Positions 25,232-33,896 of a DNA stretch of 63,091 bases are shown in pieces (within the stretch, counting starts at the first letter, position 1; each line of letters begins with the position of its first letter). Below the pieces are notes generated by a model that made no database searches, was not told where the DNA came from, and worked only from the letters and a program-made list of their open reading frames with translations. The stretch is from an uncultured Clostridia bacterium (GTDB lineage: Bacteria > Bacillota > Clostridia > Saccharofermentanales > Saccharofermentanaceae). The DNA is taken from contig CAMVBS010000006.1 in assembly GCA_947165785.1 (NCBI GenBank), positions 1 through 63,091 of the forward strand. Direction: 5' to 3'. The position numbers and the translations under genes are program-made.

Positions 25232-27001
25232 ATGGCCAAGGGATCTGCCTCGAGTATCCTAAACAAGCTTAACCTGAACAGGAAGTTCGTTGTTATCTAT
25301 GTTTTTTGCGTTATCATTCCGCTTGTTCTGACAGACGGATTTATCCTTAGAGCGCTCATTAACGAGGAGAGTAATAACTACAGGTTTTCGAGAGAGAACG
25401 AGGCGGCTGCTTATAAGAGCGAGATCGTAAAGACTTTCGAGTATGATGCGGTCATTGCAAGAGCCATAGACCAGAATGATACCATCAACCGCCTTTTGGA
25501 CAGCGGTTATGCAGACCCATATAATTACTACAGCGCTTACTATTCCTATGTAGAGGATTCATTCTTCAAGACATTGGCGGGATTAAAGCGAGACAAGATC
25601 CTGATATATGTCGACAACCCGACGATCAGTAACGGTAAGTATTTCTGCCAGCTTTCGCGTGCGGAAAAAGAGCCGTGGTATCAGATGTTTATCGAATCCG
25701 GAAAGAAGGAGGCACTGCTCGTATATTATGACGAGAACGAAGCAGTCTCCGAGAAAAAGAAGTTCATATATGCGGTCAGGAGTTCCAACGATAATTCCAA
25801 GGTCGATAAGATAATCACGATAAGTAACGATATCAGTGCGCTTTCACAGACACTTAAGGGAATCCCTGTAACAAGTTCCGTGTACGTTTGTACGGGAGAT
25901 GATTTTGTACCGTTCTCGAACGTCGGTGATAACGTGCCGTATTCAAGGGTAATGGAGCAGTACACCAGCAGAAGGGGAAAGACCCGCAACACATTTGAAC
26001 TCGGCGGTACCCAGTTCTCTGTTTACGCGTTCAGTGATGACAACACGGTCCTGTCGGTCATCAAGAACAACAAGCTCACGCTCTTTATGCTCATCCTTGT
26101 TACACTCGTTCTTCCTATCCTTATCATGAAGGTCATCGAGAACTCCATAATCAAGAGGATCAACACGCTGCAGGAGGCTTTCGTCGGGAACAAGAACCAG
26201 ACCTTCAGGATCATCAAGGACATTGACGGCTCGGACGAGATCTCGTCGCTCATGAAGAACTACAACAAGATGGTCCGTCTTAATAATGAACTTACTAATA
26301 CTATTTATAAGGAGAAGCTTAAGGAGCAGGAAACCGATATCGCTCGAAAAAACGCCGAACTTCTCGCACTTCAAAGCCAGATCAACCCGCACTTCCTTTT
26401 TAATGCTCTCGAAAGCATAAGGATGCACAGTGTTCTTAAGGGAGAGGACGAGACTGCCGAGATGGTCGCAAAGCTTGCAGTCATGGAGCGACAGAACGTT
26501 GACTGGCAGGATGATTCCGTAACGGTAGGTAACGAGGCGGAATTCATAAAGGCTTACCTTCAGCTTCAAAGTTACAGATTCGGTGACAGACTGTCATTCG
26601 ATATCGATATCGATGACGGCTGCGAAGACTACCTTATCCCGAAGCTTACACTTGTTACCTTTGTTGAGAATGCGTGTGTCCACGGTATCGAGTCAAAGTC
26701 TTCACAGGGCTGGATCTTTGTAAGGGTCTACAAGGAAGAAGACGAGGGAATGCTCTGTATCGAAGTAGAGGATACCGGTGACGGCATGAGCGAGAAAGAA
26801 GTCGCGAAATTGTCAGAACGAATGAATTCGGTTACTATTGATATGATCAAAAAGTATAAGCATGTCGGAATCCTTAACGCTTGTTTGAGAATGAAGATGA
26901 TGTTTAACGAAAAGGCAAAGTTTTATGTGGATAGCGAGCAAGGCGTTGGCATGGCGGTCGTGATAAAGATCCCGATCGAGAGTTTAACAAAGAGAGGTTA
27001 G
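25232..27001 (+). CDS. Sensor histidine kinase, YesM type
   Basis: 589 residues. Topology: membrane helix about 18-38, an extracytoplasmic sensor domain (about 40-275), a second membrane helix (about 278-300), HAMP, then a histidine-kinase core. The phospho-acceptor box is INPHFLFNALESIRMHS and the ATPase domain has N box ENACVHGI and G1 box VEDTGDGMS. This is the class that pairs with AraC-type response regulators next to oligosaccharide importers. It would sense extracellular xylan-derived sugars, directly or through the binding protein. Strong AAGGGGG RBS. The next gene starts 7 bp after the stop. Confidence 0.93.
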   Translation: MAKGSASSILNKLNLNRKFVVIYVFCVIIPLVLTDGFILRALINEESNNYRFSRENEAAAYKSEIVKTFEYDAVIARAIDQNDTINRLLDSGYADPYNYYSAYYSYVEDSFFKTLAGLKRDKILIYVDNPTISNGKYFCQLSRAEKEPWYQMFIESGKKEALLVYYDENEAVSEKKKFIYAVRSSNDNSKVDKIITISNDISALSQTLKGIPVTSSVYVCTGDDFVPFSNVGDNVPYSRVMEQYTSRRGKTRNTFELGGTQFSVYAFSDDNTVLSVIKNNKLTLFMLILVTLVLPILIMKVIENSIIKRINTLQEAFVGNKNQTFRIIKDIDGSDEISSLMKNYNKMVRLNNELTNTIYKEKLKEQETDIARKNAELLALQSQINPHFLFNALESIRMHSVLKGEDETAEMVAKLAVMERQNVDWQDDSVTVGNEAEFIKAYLQLQSYRFGDRLSFDIDIDDGCEDYLIPKLTLVTFVENACVHGIESKSSQGWIFVRVYKEEDEGMLCIEVEDTGDGMSEKEVAKLSERMNSVTIDMIKKYKHVGILNACLRMKMMFNEKAKFYVDSEQGVGMAVVIKIPIESLTKRG

Positions 27002-27008
27002 TATTCTT

Positions 27009-28604
27009 ATGTTGAAAGTAATGCTGGTAGATGATGAGCCGTATATCCTTCAGGGTCTTCAGGTTTTGGTGGATTGGGAAAGTGAAGGCTATGAGATTGC
27101 AGCCGTTCTGTCGAACGGTAAGGATGCGCTCGATTTTCTTAAGGAAAACAAGGTGGATCTGATCATTTCCGATATTCAGATGCCTATAATGACAGGTTTG
27201 GATCTTCTGGATGCGATCAAGAAGAACGATATATCCGATGCGAAGTTCGTAATACTTACCGGATATGATGACTTTTCCTATATGCAGAAGGCGATCCGCA
27301 ATGACTGTCTCGACTATATCCTTAAGCCGGTCATCAAGGAAGAACTTATCTCCATCCTTCGTAAGGTATCGAATCTTAACAAGGAGTCGATAAAGCTCAA
27401 GGAAAGTCAGGAGAAGATGGCTGATGCTTATCTTGCCACAAATGTCATCGCTCTTTTGAAGGGTAAGTATGATGACGACGATATCGAGTATGTAAATAAG
27501 CACATGCAGATCACTGGCGGCGTCAGGTTCATAGACATCGAGCTTTGTGACGATTACGATGATCCGGATAATTCGGAGACGGACGATTATGACATCCGTC
27601 TCGTTCAAAGGCAGCTCTACAAGGCTTGCAAGGAAGTCCTTAAAGAGAACGCCAACCATTTTATTTTCGATGTATCTTATGATGAAGATTATTATGATAT
27701 AGGTTTTATATATTGTGAGAATATGGCGACCAGGCGTGACCTCACGGAAGAAGAGTTCCTTAATCAGATGCTCCGCAAGATCGAGGTCATCATGACAAAG
27801 CCGATCAGGATGCTCTGCGGCAAGCTCGTTCCGAATATTACTTCCCTGTCAAAGTCTTACAGCTCCTGCAGCAGACTTAACAGTATCAAGGGTTTCCATA
27901 ACCAGAAGAAGATCTATATATATGAGAATGAAGTACAGGTAGGTCATAACGGCATAGTACTTTGCAAGAATACGATCGATGAGGTCATCTCCGCCATCGA
28001 AAACAATAATCAGGAAAAGATCGATTCCGAGGTGGACAAACTCTACACTGAGATGAACTCCGGCGACAACAGCGGCAATACGGCAGACCTTAACATTAAC
28101 TATCTTCTCTTCCAGCTCATCCACCTCGCGAGCGAGCAGGACGACAGTATCAACCAGGAAGAGATAATCCAGTACATTTCCGAGCATTCTTTCGAGAATT
28201 CCCTTAACCGAGGCAGTAACCAGCACCTTAAGCGCTTTGCCAAGGAATACGCCAATTATCTTTCCGAGCTTCGAAAAAGTGTTTCCCGCGGAATACTTGC
28301 AGATGTCGAAGCAGAGGTCAAGGAACACTTCGCCGAAAACATCAGTCTCCGATATTTGGGGGACAAATATCATATCAACAGTTCTTACCTTGGTCAGGTC
28401 TTCAGGAAAAAGTATGGAATGTCTTTCAAAAACTACCTGACAAATTATAGGATCAAGGAAGCAGCCAAGCAGGTCATCAATACGGAAAAGAAGATCAACC
28501 AGATCGCAGAGGACGTCGGATATAAGGACACAGACTACTTTATCCGTAAGTTTATCGAGATCAAGGGCTGTACACCGTCCAAATATCGTAAGACAAACCG
28601 CTAA
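27009..28604 (+). CDS. Response regulator with AraC-type DNA-binding domain, YesN type
   Basis: 531 residues. The N-terminal receiver (1-about 120) has the acidic pair DDEP, phospho-acceptor Asp in ISDIQMPIM and Lys in YILKPVI. A variable middle follows (about 125-420). The C-terminal two helix-turn-helix AraC domain (about 425-531) has INSSYLGQVFRKKYG and the end signature VGYKDTDYFIRKFIEIKGCTPSKYR. It is the cognate partner of the YesM-type kinase and is expected to activate the importer and xylanase genes that follow. Start RBS GAGAGG lies in the end of the kinase gene. Confidence 0.94.
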   Translation: MLKVMLVDDEPYILQGLQVLVDWESEGYEIAAVLSNGKDALDFLKENKVDLIISDIQMPIMTGLDLLDAIKKNDISDAKFVILTGYDDFSYMQKAIRNDCLDYILKPVIKEELISILRKVSNLNKESIKLKESQEKMADAYLATNVIALLKGKYDDDDIEYVNKHMQITGGVRFIDIELCDDYDDPDNSETDDYDIRLVQRQLYKACKEVLKENANHFIFDVSYDEDYYDIGFIYCENMATRRDLTEEEFLNQMLRKIEVIMTKPIRMLCGKLVPNITSLSKSYSSCSRLNSIKGFHNQKKIYIYENEVQVGHNGIVLCKNTIDEVISAIENNNQEKIDSEVDKLYTEMNSGDNSGNTADLNINYLLFQLIHLASEQDDSINQEEIIQYISEHSFENSLNRGSNQHLKRFAKEYANYLSELRKSVSRGILADVEAEVKEHFAENISLRYLGDKYHINSSYLGQVFRKKYGMSFKNYLTNYRIKEAAKQVINTEKKINQIAEDVGYKDTDYFIRKFIEIKGCTPSKYRKTNR

Positions 28605-28616
28605 AAACACGTAACG

Positions 28617-28628
28617 TTTCGCGCGAAA
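28617..28628. other. 12-bp perfect palindrome TTTCGCGCGAAA
   Basis: It lies 13 bp after the response-regulator stop and 80 bp upstream of the binding-protein promoter. A regulator site is possible. It has no T run, so it is not a terminator. Confidence 0.3.
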
Positions 28629-28705
28629 TTCTCCCTCACTTTTACTGAGAAATTGCCATATTTTTGTGTAGAATTTGTCGGTTAATTAGTGAGAGTTCAT
28701 AGGGT

Positions 28706-28734
28706 TTGTTATTCAAAGTGCTACAAGGTATAAT
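28706..28734 (+). promoter_or_regulatory. Promoter for the sugar-binding protein gene
   Basis: TTGTTA (28706-28711), a 17-bp spacer and a perfect TATAAT (28729-28734). The leader is about 45 nt. Confidence 0.78.
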
Positions 28735-28748
28735 TTAGTTACCAATTA

Positions 28749-28764
28749 TATCGCGCAAGCGATA
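28749..28764 (+). other. 5'-leader hairpin with GCAA tetraloop
   Basis: TATCGC-GCAA-GCGATA near the predicted 5' end of the binding-protein mRNA, 6 nt before its GAGGAGG RBS. GNRA-capped hairpins at the 5' end often protect abundant mRNAs; that role is inferred here. Confidence 0.45.
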
Positions 28765-28785
28765 AATATAATGAGGAGGCTTTAA

Positions 28786-30555
28786 ATGAAAAAGAAGTTA
28801 TTTTCAGTTGTTATGGCTTCATTGATGGCAGTTTCTGCTTTTGCCGCTTGTACAGGCAAGGACGACACAGAGTTCACAGCAGATACAGCTCCACAGCCAG
28901 ACACAACAAATGCTGAGGGTGAAGAGATCTACTCTCAGGAAGCTATCTTGGACATGAAGATGTTCGCAGCTATGGCCGGAACAGAAATCAACAGTGGTAA
29001 CAAGATCCAGGAGTTGATCGCTGAGAAGACAGGCGTACGTCTCAAGGAGACATGGCTTGCTGGTCAGCAGGCAGGTGAGGCTATCGGTGCTATCATCGCA
29101 TCCGGTGATCTTCCTGACTTGATCGATGGTGGTGACGGATCTGTTACTCTCTATGAGAATGATTTGCTTGTAGCATGGGATCCTTATCTTGACATGTATC
29201 CTAACCTCAAGGAAATGTACTCTGATGAGGAGTGGGATAAGTTCCGTATGGACGATGGTCACATCTATTGGGCTAACGTATTTGGCAACCACTATAAGGG
29301 TGTTGATACATCTACTGGCCACAATGGTGAGGCTTTCTGGATTCAGTGCCGTGTCCTCGAGTGGGCTGGCTATCCAGAGATCAAGACTCTTGATCAGTAC
29401 TTCGAACTCCTTGAGAACTACTACAATGAGTTCAAGACAATGCCAGACGGTGAGACAGCTCTCATTCCTTACACAGCTCTCTGCGATGGTTGGAAGTACT
29501 ACTGTCTCGAGAACCCACCAATGTTCTTGGATGGTTATCCGAACGATGGTTGCTGTATCGTAAACGTTGATGATCCTGCTAACCCTAAGGTAGTAGACTA
29601 CAACACAACAGACACAGCAAAGGCTTACTTCAAGAAGCTTAATGAAGAGTGGAACAAGGGTATGATCAACCCTGACTTCGCAATCCAGACATACGATGAG
29701 TATATCTCCATGCTTTCTACAGGTCGTGTTCTTGGTCTCTGCGATCAGTACTGGGATTTCGCATACTCCCTCGCTGGCCCATTCGCTCAGCCTCTCGACA
29801 GCCTTGACGGCAAGAGACTTGACGAAATCGGTTGTGACTATGTACCTCTCGGTCTTACAATCGCTGATGGTATGACACAGCAGTGGCACTCTTACGGTGA
29901 TGAGCTCAACCAGTCCTCTGGTGTAGCTGTTACAACAAGCTGTAAGGACCCTAACGCAGCATTTAAGTTCCTTAGCGATCTCCTCGAGCAGGATGTTCAC
30001 GATCTCCGTTTCTGGGGTATCGAAGGTGAGGACTACCTCGTTGATGAGAATGGTCTCTACTACAGAACAGAAGAGATGAGACAGCTCTGGAAGGATGATG
30101 ACTACAAGAAGGATCACATCTGTTCTTATGGTTATTGCCCACAGTGGCTCGGTATCAGCAGAGATGGTAAGAATGCTATGATGCCATCCGAGCAGACATC
30201 TGAGTTCTACGCTGGCCTCGCAGCTCCTCTCGCAGCTTGCTTCCAGGCTTACGGCGCTAAGACATACGCTGACATGGTTGGTTCACTTGAGTGTGATCAG
30301 TATCCATGGTACCCACTCTGGTCTTGGTCAAACAACCTCGGTAACGATACTGACGGTGGTGTTGCTTGGGCTAACATGGGTGAGTGCAAGCATGAGTGGC
30401 TCCCTAAGGTTGTTATGAGTAAGAACTTCGACTCTGATTGGGATGCTTATCAGAAGGCATACAATGATTGCAAGCCTGAGGACTTCCTCAAGGAGGCACA
30501 GGACGAAGTTAACGCTAGACTTGAGACAGCTAGAGCTAACGGTTATGAAGGCTAA
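28786..30555 (+). CDS. ABC transporter solute-binding lipoprotein (LplA/YtcQ-like) for oligosaccharides
   Basis: 589 residues. N-terminal lipoprotein signal with lipobox FAAC and lipidated Cys at about residue 22, followed by an acidic Thr/Asp-rich spacer. The mature protein has the two-lobed large-ligand binding fold (SGDLPDLIDGGDG, WNKGMINPDFA, WSWSNNLGND). It captures xylo- or arabinoxylo-oligosaccharides outside the membrane for the two permeases that follow. Codon use stands out: proline is mostly CCA, as in the tuf gene of this window, whereas most neighbours prefer CCT and CCG. This predicts very high expression. A hairpin terminator after the stop would lower permease expression relative to it. 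The ATPase (MsmX-like) is not in the window. Confidence 0.92.
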   Translation: MKKKLFSVVMASLMAVSAFAACTGKDDTEFTADTAPQPDTTNAEGEEIYSQEAILDMKMFAAMAGTEINSGNKIQELIAEKTGVRLKETWLAGQQAGEAIGAIIASGDLPDLIDGGDGSVTLYENDLLVAWDPYLDMYPNLKEMYSDEEWDKFRMDDGHIYWANVFGNHYKGVDTSTGHNGEAFWIQCRVLEWAGYPEIKTLDQYFELLENYYNEFKTMPDGETALIPYTALCDGWKYYCLENPPMFLDGYPNDGCCIVNVDDPANPKVVDYNTTDTAKAYFKKLNEEWNKGMINPDFAIQTYDEYISMLSTGRVLGLCDQYWDFAYSLAGPFAQPLDSLDGKRLDEIGCDYVPLGLTIADGMTQQWHSYGDELNQSSGVAVTTSCKDPNAAFKFLSDLLEQDVHDLRFWGIEGEDYLVDENGLYYRTEEMRQLWKDDDYKKDHICSYGYCPQWLGISRDGKNAMMPSEQTSEFYAGLAAPLAACFQAYGAKTYADMVGSLECDQYPWYPLWSWSNNLGNDTDGGVAWANMGECKHEWLPKVVMSKNFDSDWDAYQKAYNDCKPEDFLKEAQDEVNARLETARANGYEG

Positions 30556-30594
30556 TTAACAGCTGGAATAACAACTTAGTAGTTTAGAATTGTG

Positions 30595-30639
30595 GTGGCA
30601 ACCATGGTTTAAAACAAAACTGTGGTTGCCACTATTTTT
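30595..30639 (+). terminator. Partial terminator between binding protein and permease genes
   Basis: A long stem (30595-30610 with 30617-30632, one bulge and one mismatch) is followed by TATTTTTA. It sits 40 bp after the binding-protein stop and just before the permease RBS. It probably acts as a leaky terminator and 3' stabiliser that makes the binding protein more abundant than the permeases. Confidence 0.75.
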
Positions 30640-30657
30640 AAGGGGGAATGGTTAAGC

Positions 30658-31623
30658 ATGAGTCTTTCGGAATCTACTTCTAGACGTCGTAAGAAGAGAG
30701 CTAATGGTGTAGAGTTCACTGCGAAAGAGTTTAAACGTCAGTGGATACTTATCGCTATCGCTGCTGTTTACGTTATTTATGGAATTATCTTCTATTATCT
30801 TCCACTCGCTGGTTGGATAATGGCATTCCAGAATTATAAGTATAAGACCGGTATCACCGGTTCTAAATTTGTGGGACTTGCAAAGTTCCAGTTCCTTTTC
30901 TCTGATGCAAAGTTCTTGCAGGTTATCAGGAACACATTCTGTATGGGTGCTTTGAACTTGATCTTCAGCACCGTAATGGCAATCGTATTTGCTATCTTAC
31001 TTAACGAAATTAAAAACATTTGGGGTAAGAAAATCGTTCAGACTATTTCTTACTTGCCGCACTTCCTTTCATGGATCGTTGTCTGCGGCTTGGTGCATGA
31101 CGCACTTTCTTCTACAGGAATTATCAACGAGCTTCTTGTTAAGTTCGGTATCATAGATTCACCGTTCCAGTTCTTCGCGAGCAAGCCTTGGTTCTGGCCA
31201 TTGGTTGTTCTTACAAACCTCTGGAAAGAGACAGGTTGGAACGCAATCATTTATCTTGCAGCTATCACTTCCATCGACCCGGCACTCTATGAGTCAGCTT
31301 CTATCGATGGTGCAGGACGTTTCCAGAAGATGTGGTATGTTACACTTCCTTCCATCCGTCCTACGATCATGATCCTTTTGTTGATGAACATCGGTAACGT
31401 TCTCAATGCAGGTTTCGAGCTTCAGTACATCTTGGGTAACGGCGTTATCCAGAGCGTATCCAGAACAATCGATATCTACGTTCTCGACTGGGCTATCAAC
31501 GGAAGAAACATGGACTTCTCACTCGGTACTGCTGCCGGTATCTTTAAGACTCTCGTAGCCTTGATCCTTATCGTAGCAGGTAACACGATCGCCAAGAAGA
31601 CCGGCGATGAGCGTCTGTTCTAA
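30658..31623 (+). CDS. ABC sugar transporter permease, LplB type
   Basis: 321 residues from the ATG at 30658 (AAGGGGGAA upstream). A basic N-terminus is followed by six membrane helices. The ABC permease EAA loop reads ESASIDGAGRFQKMWYVTLP and contacts the ATPase. LplB-type permeases pair with an LplC-type partner and a large binding protein for oligosaccharide import. It ends 14 bp before the second permease. Confidence 0.93.
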   Translation: MSLSESTSRRRKKRANGVEFTAKEFKRQWILIAIAAVYVIYGIIFYYLPLAGWIMAFQNYKYKTGITGSKFVGLAKFQFLFSDAKFLQVIRNTFCMGALNLIFSTVMAIVFAILLNEIKNIWGKKIVQTISYLPHFLSWIVVCGLVHDALSSTGIINELLVKFGIIDSPFQFFASKPWFWPLVVLTNLWKETGWNAIIYLAAITSIDPALYESASIDGAGRFQKMWYVTLPSIRPTIMILLLMNIGNVLNAGFELQYILGNGVIQSVSRTIDIYVLDWAINGRNMDFSLGTAAGIFKTLVALILIVAGNTIAKKTGDERLF

Positions 31624-31637
31624 GAGGGGGGAAGAAA

Positions 31638-32561
31638 ATGTCTATCAATACAATGAAGCCAAAGAAAAAGAAGATGGCTACAGAAGATCTCATCTTTACG
31701 ATCTTCAACACAACCATCATGGTATTGTTCACGATAGTAACTCTTTATCCTATCTTGAACACATTGGCAATCTCCTTCAACGAAGGTTCAGATGCCGTTC
31801 GTGGCGGAATTCACCTTTTGCCACGTGTATTCTCACTTAAGAGCTATAAGACAGTTATTAAGACTGAGGGTATCATTACCGGTGCTAAGATCACAGTCTT
31901 GAGAACAGTAATCGGTACACTTTCATCACTTATCGCAAACGCTTTGCTTTCATTTATCCTTAGCCGTAAGAGGTTCCTCTTCAAGTCAGGCCTCTCACTT
32001 TTCTGGATCATCACAATGTATGCAAACGGCGGACTTATCCCTACAATGGTTCTCTTCAGATCTCTCAATCTTATCGGAACATTCTGGGTATATGTTATCC
32101 CTGGTATGGTAAGTGCATTTAACGTAATGGTTATGAGAACATACATGGCAGGTATCCCTGACTCACTCGAAGAGTCTGCTCAGCTCGAAGGTGCGGGTTA
32201 TATGACAGTCTTCTTGAAGATCATCTCCCCACTTTGTAAGCCGGTTTACGCTACGATCGCTCTTTTCGTTGCTGTTTACCACTGGAACTCCTGGTTCGAT
32301 GCAATGCTCTATAACAGAACAAACACAAAGTATACAACACTCCAGTACGAGCTCCAGAAGCTCCTCGCTTCTGTTACTGCTCAGGGCCAGGGTGGCGGCG
32401 GAGGAGCTGCATCCCAGACAGATGCTACTGTTGCAACAGTTATCCCGATCACTATCAGATCTGCTGCTACAATCCTCACCATGGCACCGATCATCGCTTT
32501 GTACCCATTCCTTCAGAGGTACTTCGTTACTGGTCTCACCATCGGTGGTGTAAAAGAGTAA
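31638..32561 (+). CDS. ABC sugar transporter permease, LplC type
   Basis: 307 residues with six membrane helices and EAA loop EESAQLEGAGYMTVFLKIIS. It is the second half of the permease heterodimer. RBS AGGGGGG precedes the ATG. A Gly-rich, variable segment (near 250-262) lies before the last helix. It is the last gene before a strong terminator. Confidence 0.93.
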   Translation: MSINTMKPKKKKMATEDLIFTIFNTTIMVLFTIVTLYPILNTLAISFNEGSDAVRGGIHLLPRVFSLKSYKTVIKTEGIITGAKITVLRTVIGTLSSLIANALLSFILSRKRFLFKSGLSLFWIITMYANGGLIPTMVLFRSLNLIGTFWVYVIPGMVSAFNVMVMRTYMAGIPDSLEESAQLEGAGYMTVFLKIISPLCKPVYATIALFVAVYHWNSWFDAMLYNRTNTKYTTLQYELQKLLASVTAQGQGGGGGAASQTDATVATVIPITIRSAATILTMAPIIALYPFLQRYFVTGLTIGGVKE

Positions 32562-32589
32562 TCTTTACAACTTTATAAGAACTCTTACA

Positions 32590-32621
32590 GCCTGCCTTAG
32601 TCAAATAAGGCAGGCTTTTTT
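32590..32621 (+). terminator. Intrinsic terminator after the importer operon
   Basis: A perfect 10-bp stem GCCTGCCTTA / TAAGGCAGGC with a 6-nt loop and six T. Confidence 0.95.
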
Positions 32622-32647
32622 AATCATAAAAACAAAGGAGATATTTT

Positions 32648-33865
32648 ATGAGTATTCCGTCAAATCGAAGATCATCAGTCAGGCTTAAGATCAAAGATAA
32701 GGAAGGCAAGCCTTTTTCGGGGATAAAAGCTGATATCAAACTGGTTAATCATGAATTCCTTTTCGGATGTAATGCATTTGAAGTCGGACCATATCTCATG
32801 TCACCTGAAGGCGAGAAGAAAGAATTCTTTAGAGACAGAGTAAATAAGTGGCTTGAGCTTTTTAACTTTGCAACTATCCCTTTCTATTGGGGTGGATTTG
32901 AGCCTGAAGAAGGAAAGCCTCATACTGATCTTATGATGCAAGGAGCCCGATTCCTGAAAGAAAAGGGCGTAACCATAAAAGGACATCCTTTGTGCTGGCA
33001 TACGGTATGTGCCGACTGGCTCCTTAAATATGACAATGAAACTATAATGGAAAAGCAGCTTAGAAGGATCGAGCGAGAGGTAAGTAACTTCAAAGGTGTC
33101 ATCGATATGTGGGATGTTATCAATGAAGTAGTGATAATGCCGGTTTTCGATAAATATGATAATGCTGTCACCAGGATCTGTAATGAGTATGGTCAGGTAG
33201 GTCTTGTTAAGAAGGTTTTCGATGAGGCGAGGAAGTACAATCCAAATGCAACTCTCCTTTTGAATGACTTTAATACAACACCTAAATACGAAGACCTCAT
33301 CGAGCGTTGTCTTGATGCGGGAGTCGAGATCTCTGCGATCGGTATCCAGTCTCATCAGCATCAGGGCTACTGGGGCAAGGAAAAGACGATGGATGTTTTG
33401 GAGAGATTTTCAAGATTCGGTCTTCCGCTGCATTTTACCGAGAATACGATCCTTTCAGGTACACCTGTCCCTGAGTATATCGAGGATCTTAATGACTGGC
33501 AGGTAACGGAATGGCCTTCGACTCCTGAGTATGAAGAGATCCAGAAGAATAACCTGATCGAGATGTACAGAACTCTCTTTGAGTGTCCGAATGTTAAGGC
33601 AATAACCAACTGGGATTTTGCAGACGGTGCCTGGCTTAATGCTCCTTCAGGCCTTATCAGAAAAGACAGCTCATTGAAGCCTTCATACTTGGCTCTTAAG
33701 GAACTTATTCACAAAGAATGGTCAACCGAAGAGAGAATTGCTACCGATTCTGACGGAATGACAACGGTTGAAGGTTTTAAAGGAGAATATATAATATCTT
33801 ATATGGATAAAACGGCTAAGTTCACTATAAGTGACGACATTGCCGAGACCGAGATCGTTTTGTGA
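32648..33865 (+). CDS. Endo-1,4-beta-xylanase, GH10, intracellular
   Basis: 405 residues and no signal peptide. The beta-rich N-terminus (VRLKIKDKEGKPFSG) common in cytoplasmic GH10 enzymes precedes the TIM barrel. GH10 motifs: substrate-side KGHPLCWH, acid/base Glu160 in WDVINEVV, and nucleophile Glu265 in LHFTENTI; LNDFN is present. It would cut imported xylo-oligosaccharides to xylose and xylobiose. RBS AAAGGAG lies 7 bases before the ATG. It has no obvious promoter between the upstream terminator and its start, so it may depend on read-through. DUF624 follows at 31 bp. Confidence 0.92.
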   Translation: MSIPSNRRSSVRLKIKDKEGKPFSGIKADIKLVNHEFLFGCNAFEVGPYLMSPEGEKKEFFRDRVNKWLELFNFATIPFYWGGFEPEEGKPHTDLMMQGARFLKEKGVTIKGHPLCWHTVCADWLLKYDNETIMEKQLRRIEREVSNFKGVIDMWDVINEVVIMPVFDKYDNAVTRICNEYGQVGLVKKVFDEARKYNPNATLLLNDFNTTPKYEDLIERCLDAGVEISAIGIQSHQHQGYWGKEKTMDVLERFSRFGLPLHFTENTILSGTPVPEYIEDLNDWQVTEWPSTPEYEEIQKNNLIEMYRTLFECPNVKAITNWDFADGAWLNAPSGLIRKDSSLKPSYLALKELIHKEWSTEERIATDSDGMTTVEGFKGEYIISYMDKTAKFTISDDIAETEIVL

Positions 33866-33896
33866 TCTTCGGGACTTTCTTTTGAGGTGATATTAA

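Noticed and set aside
28819..30117. 432-codon minus-strand ORF inside the binding-protein gene
   Set aside because: It is antisense to an unmistakable lipoprotein gene and arises from its strongly biased codons; no RBS or family match.
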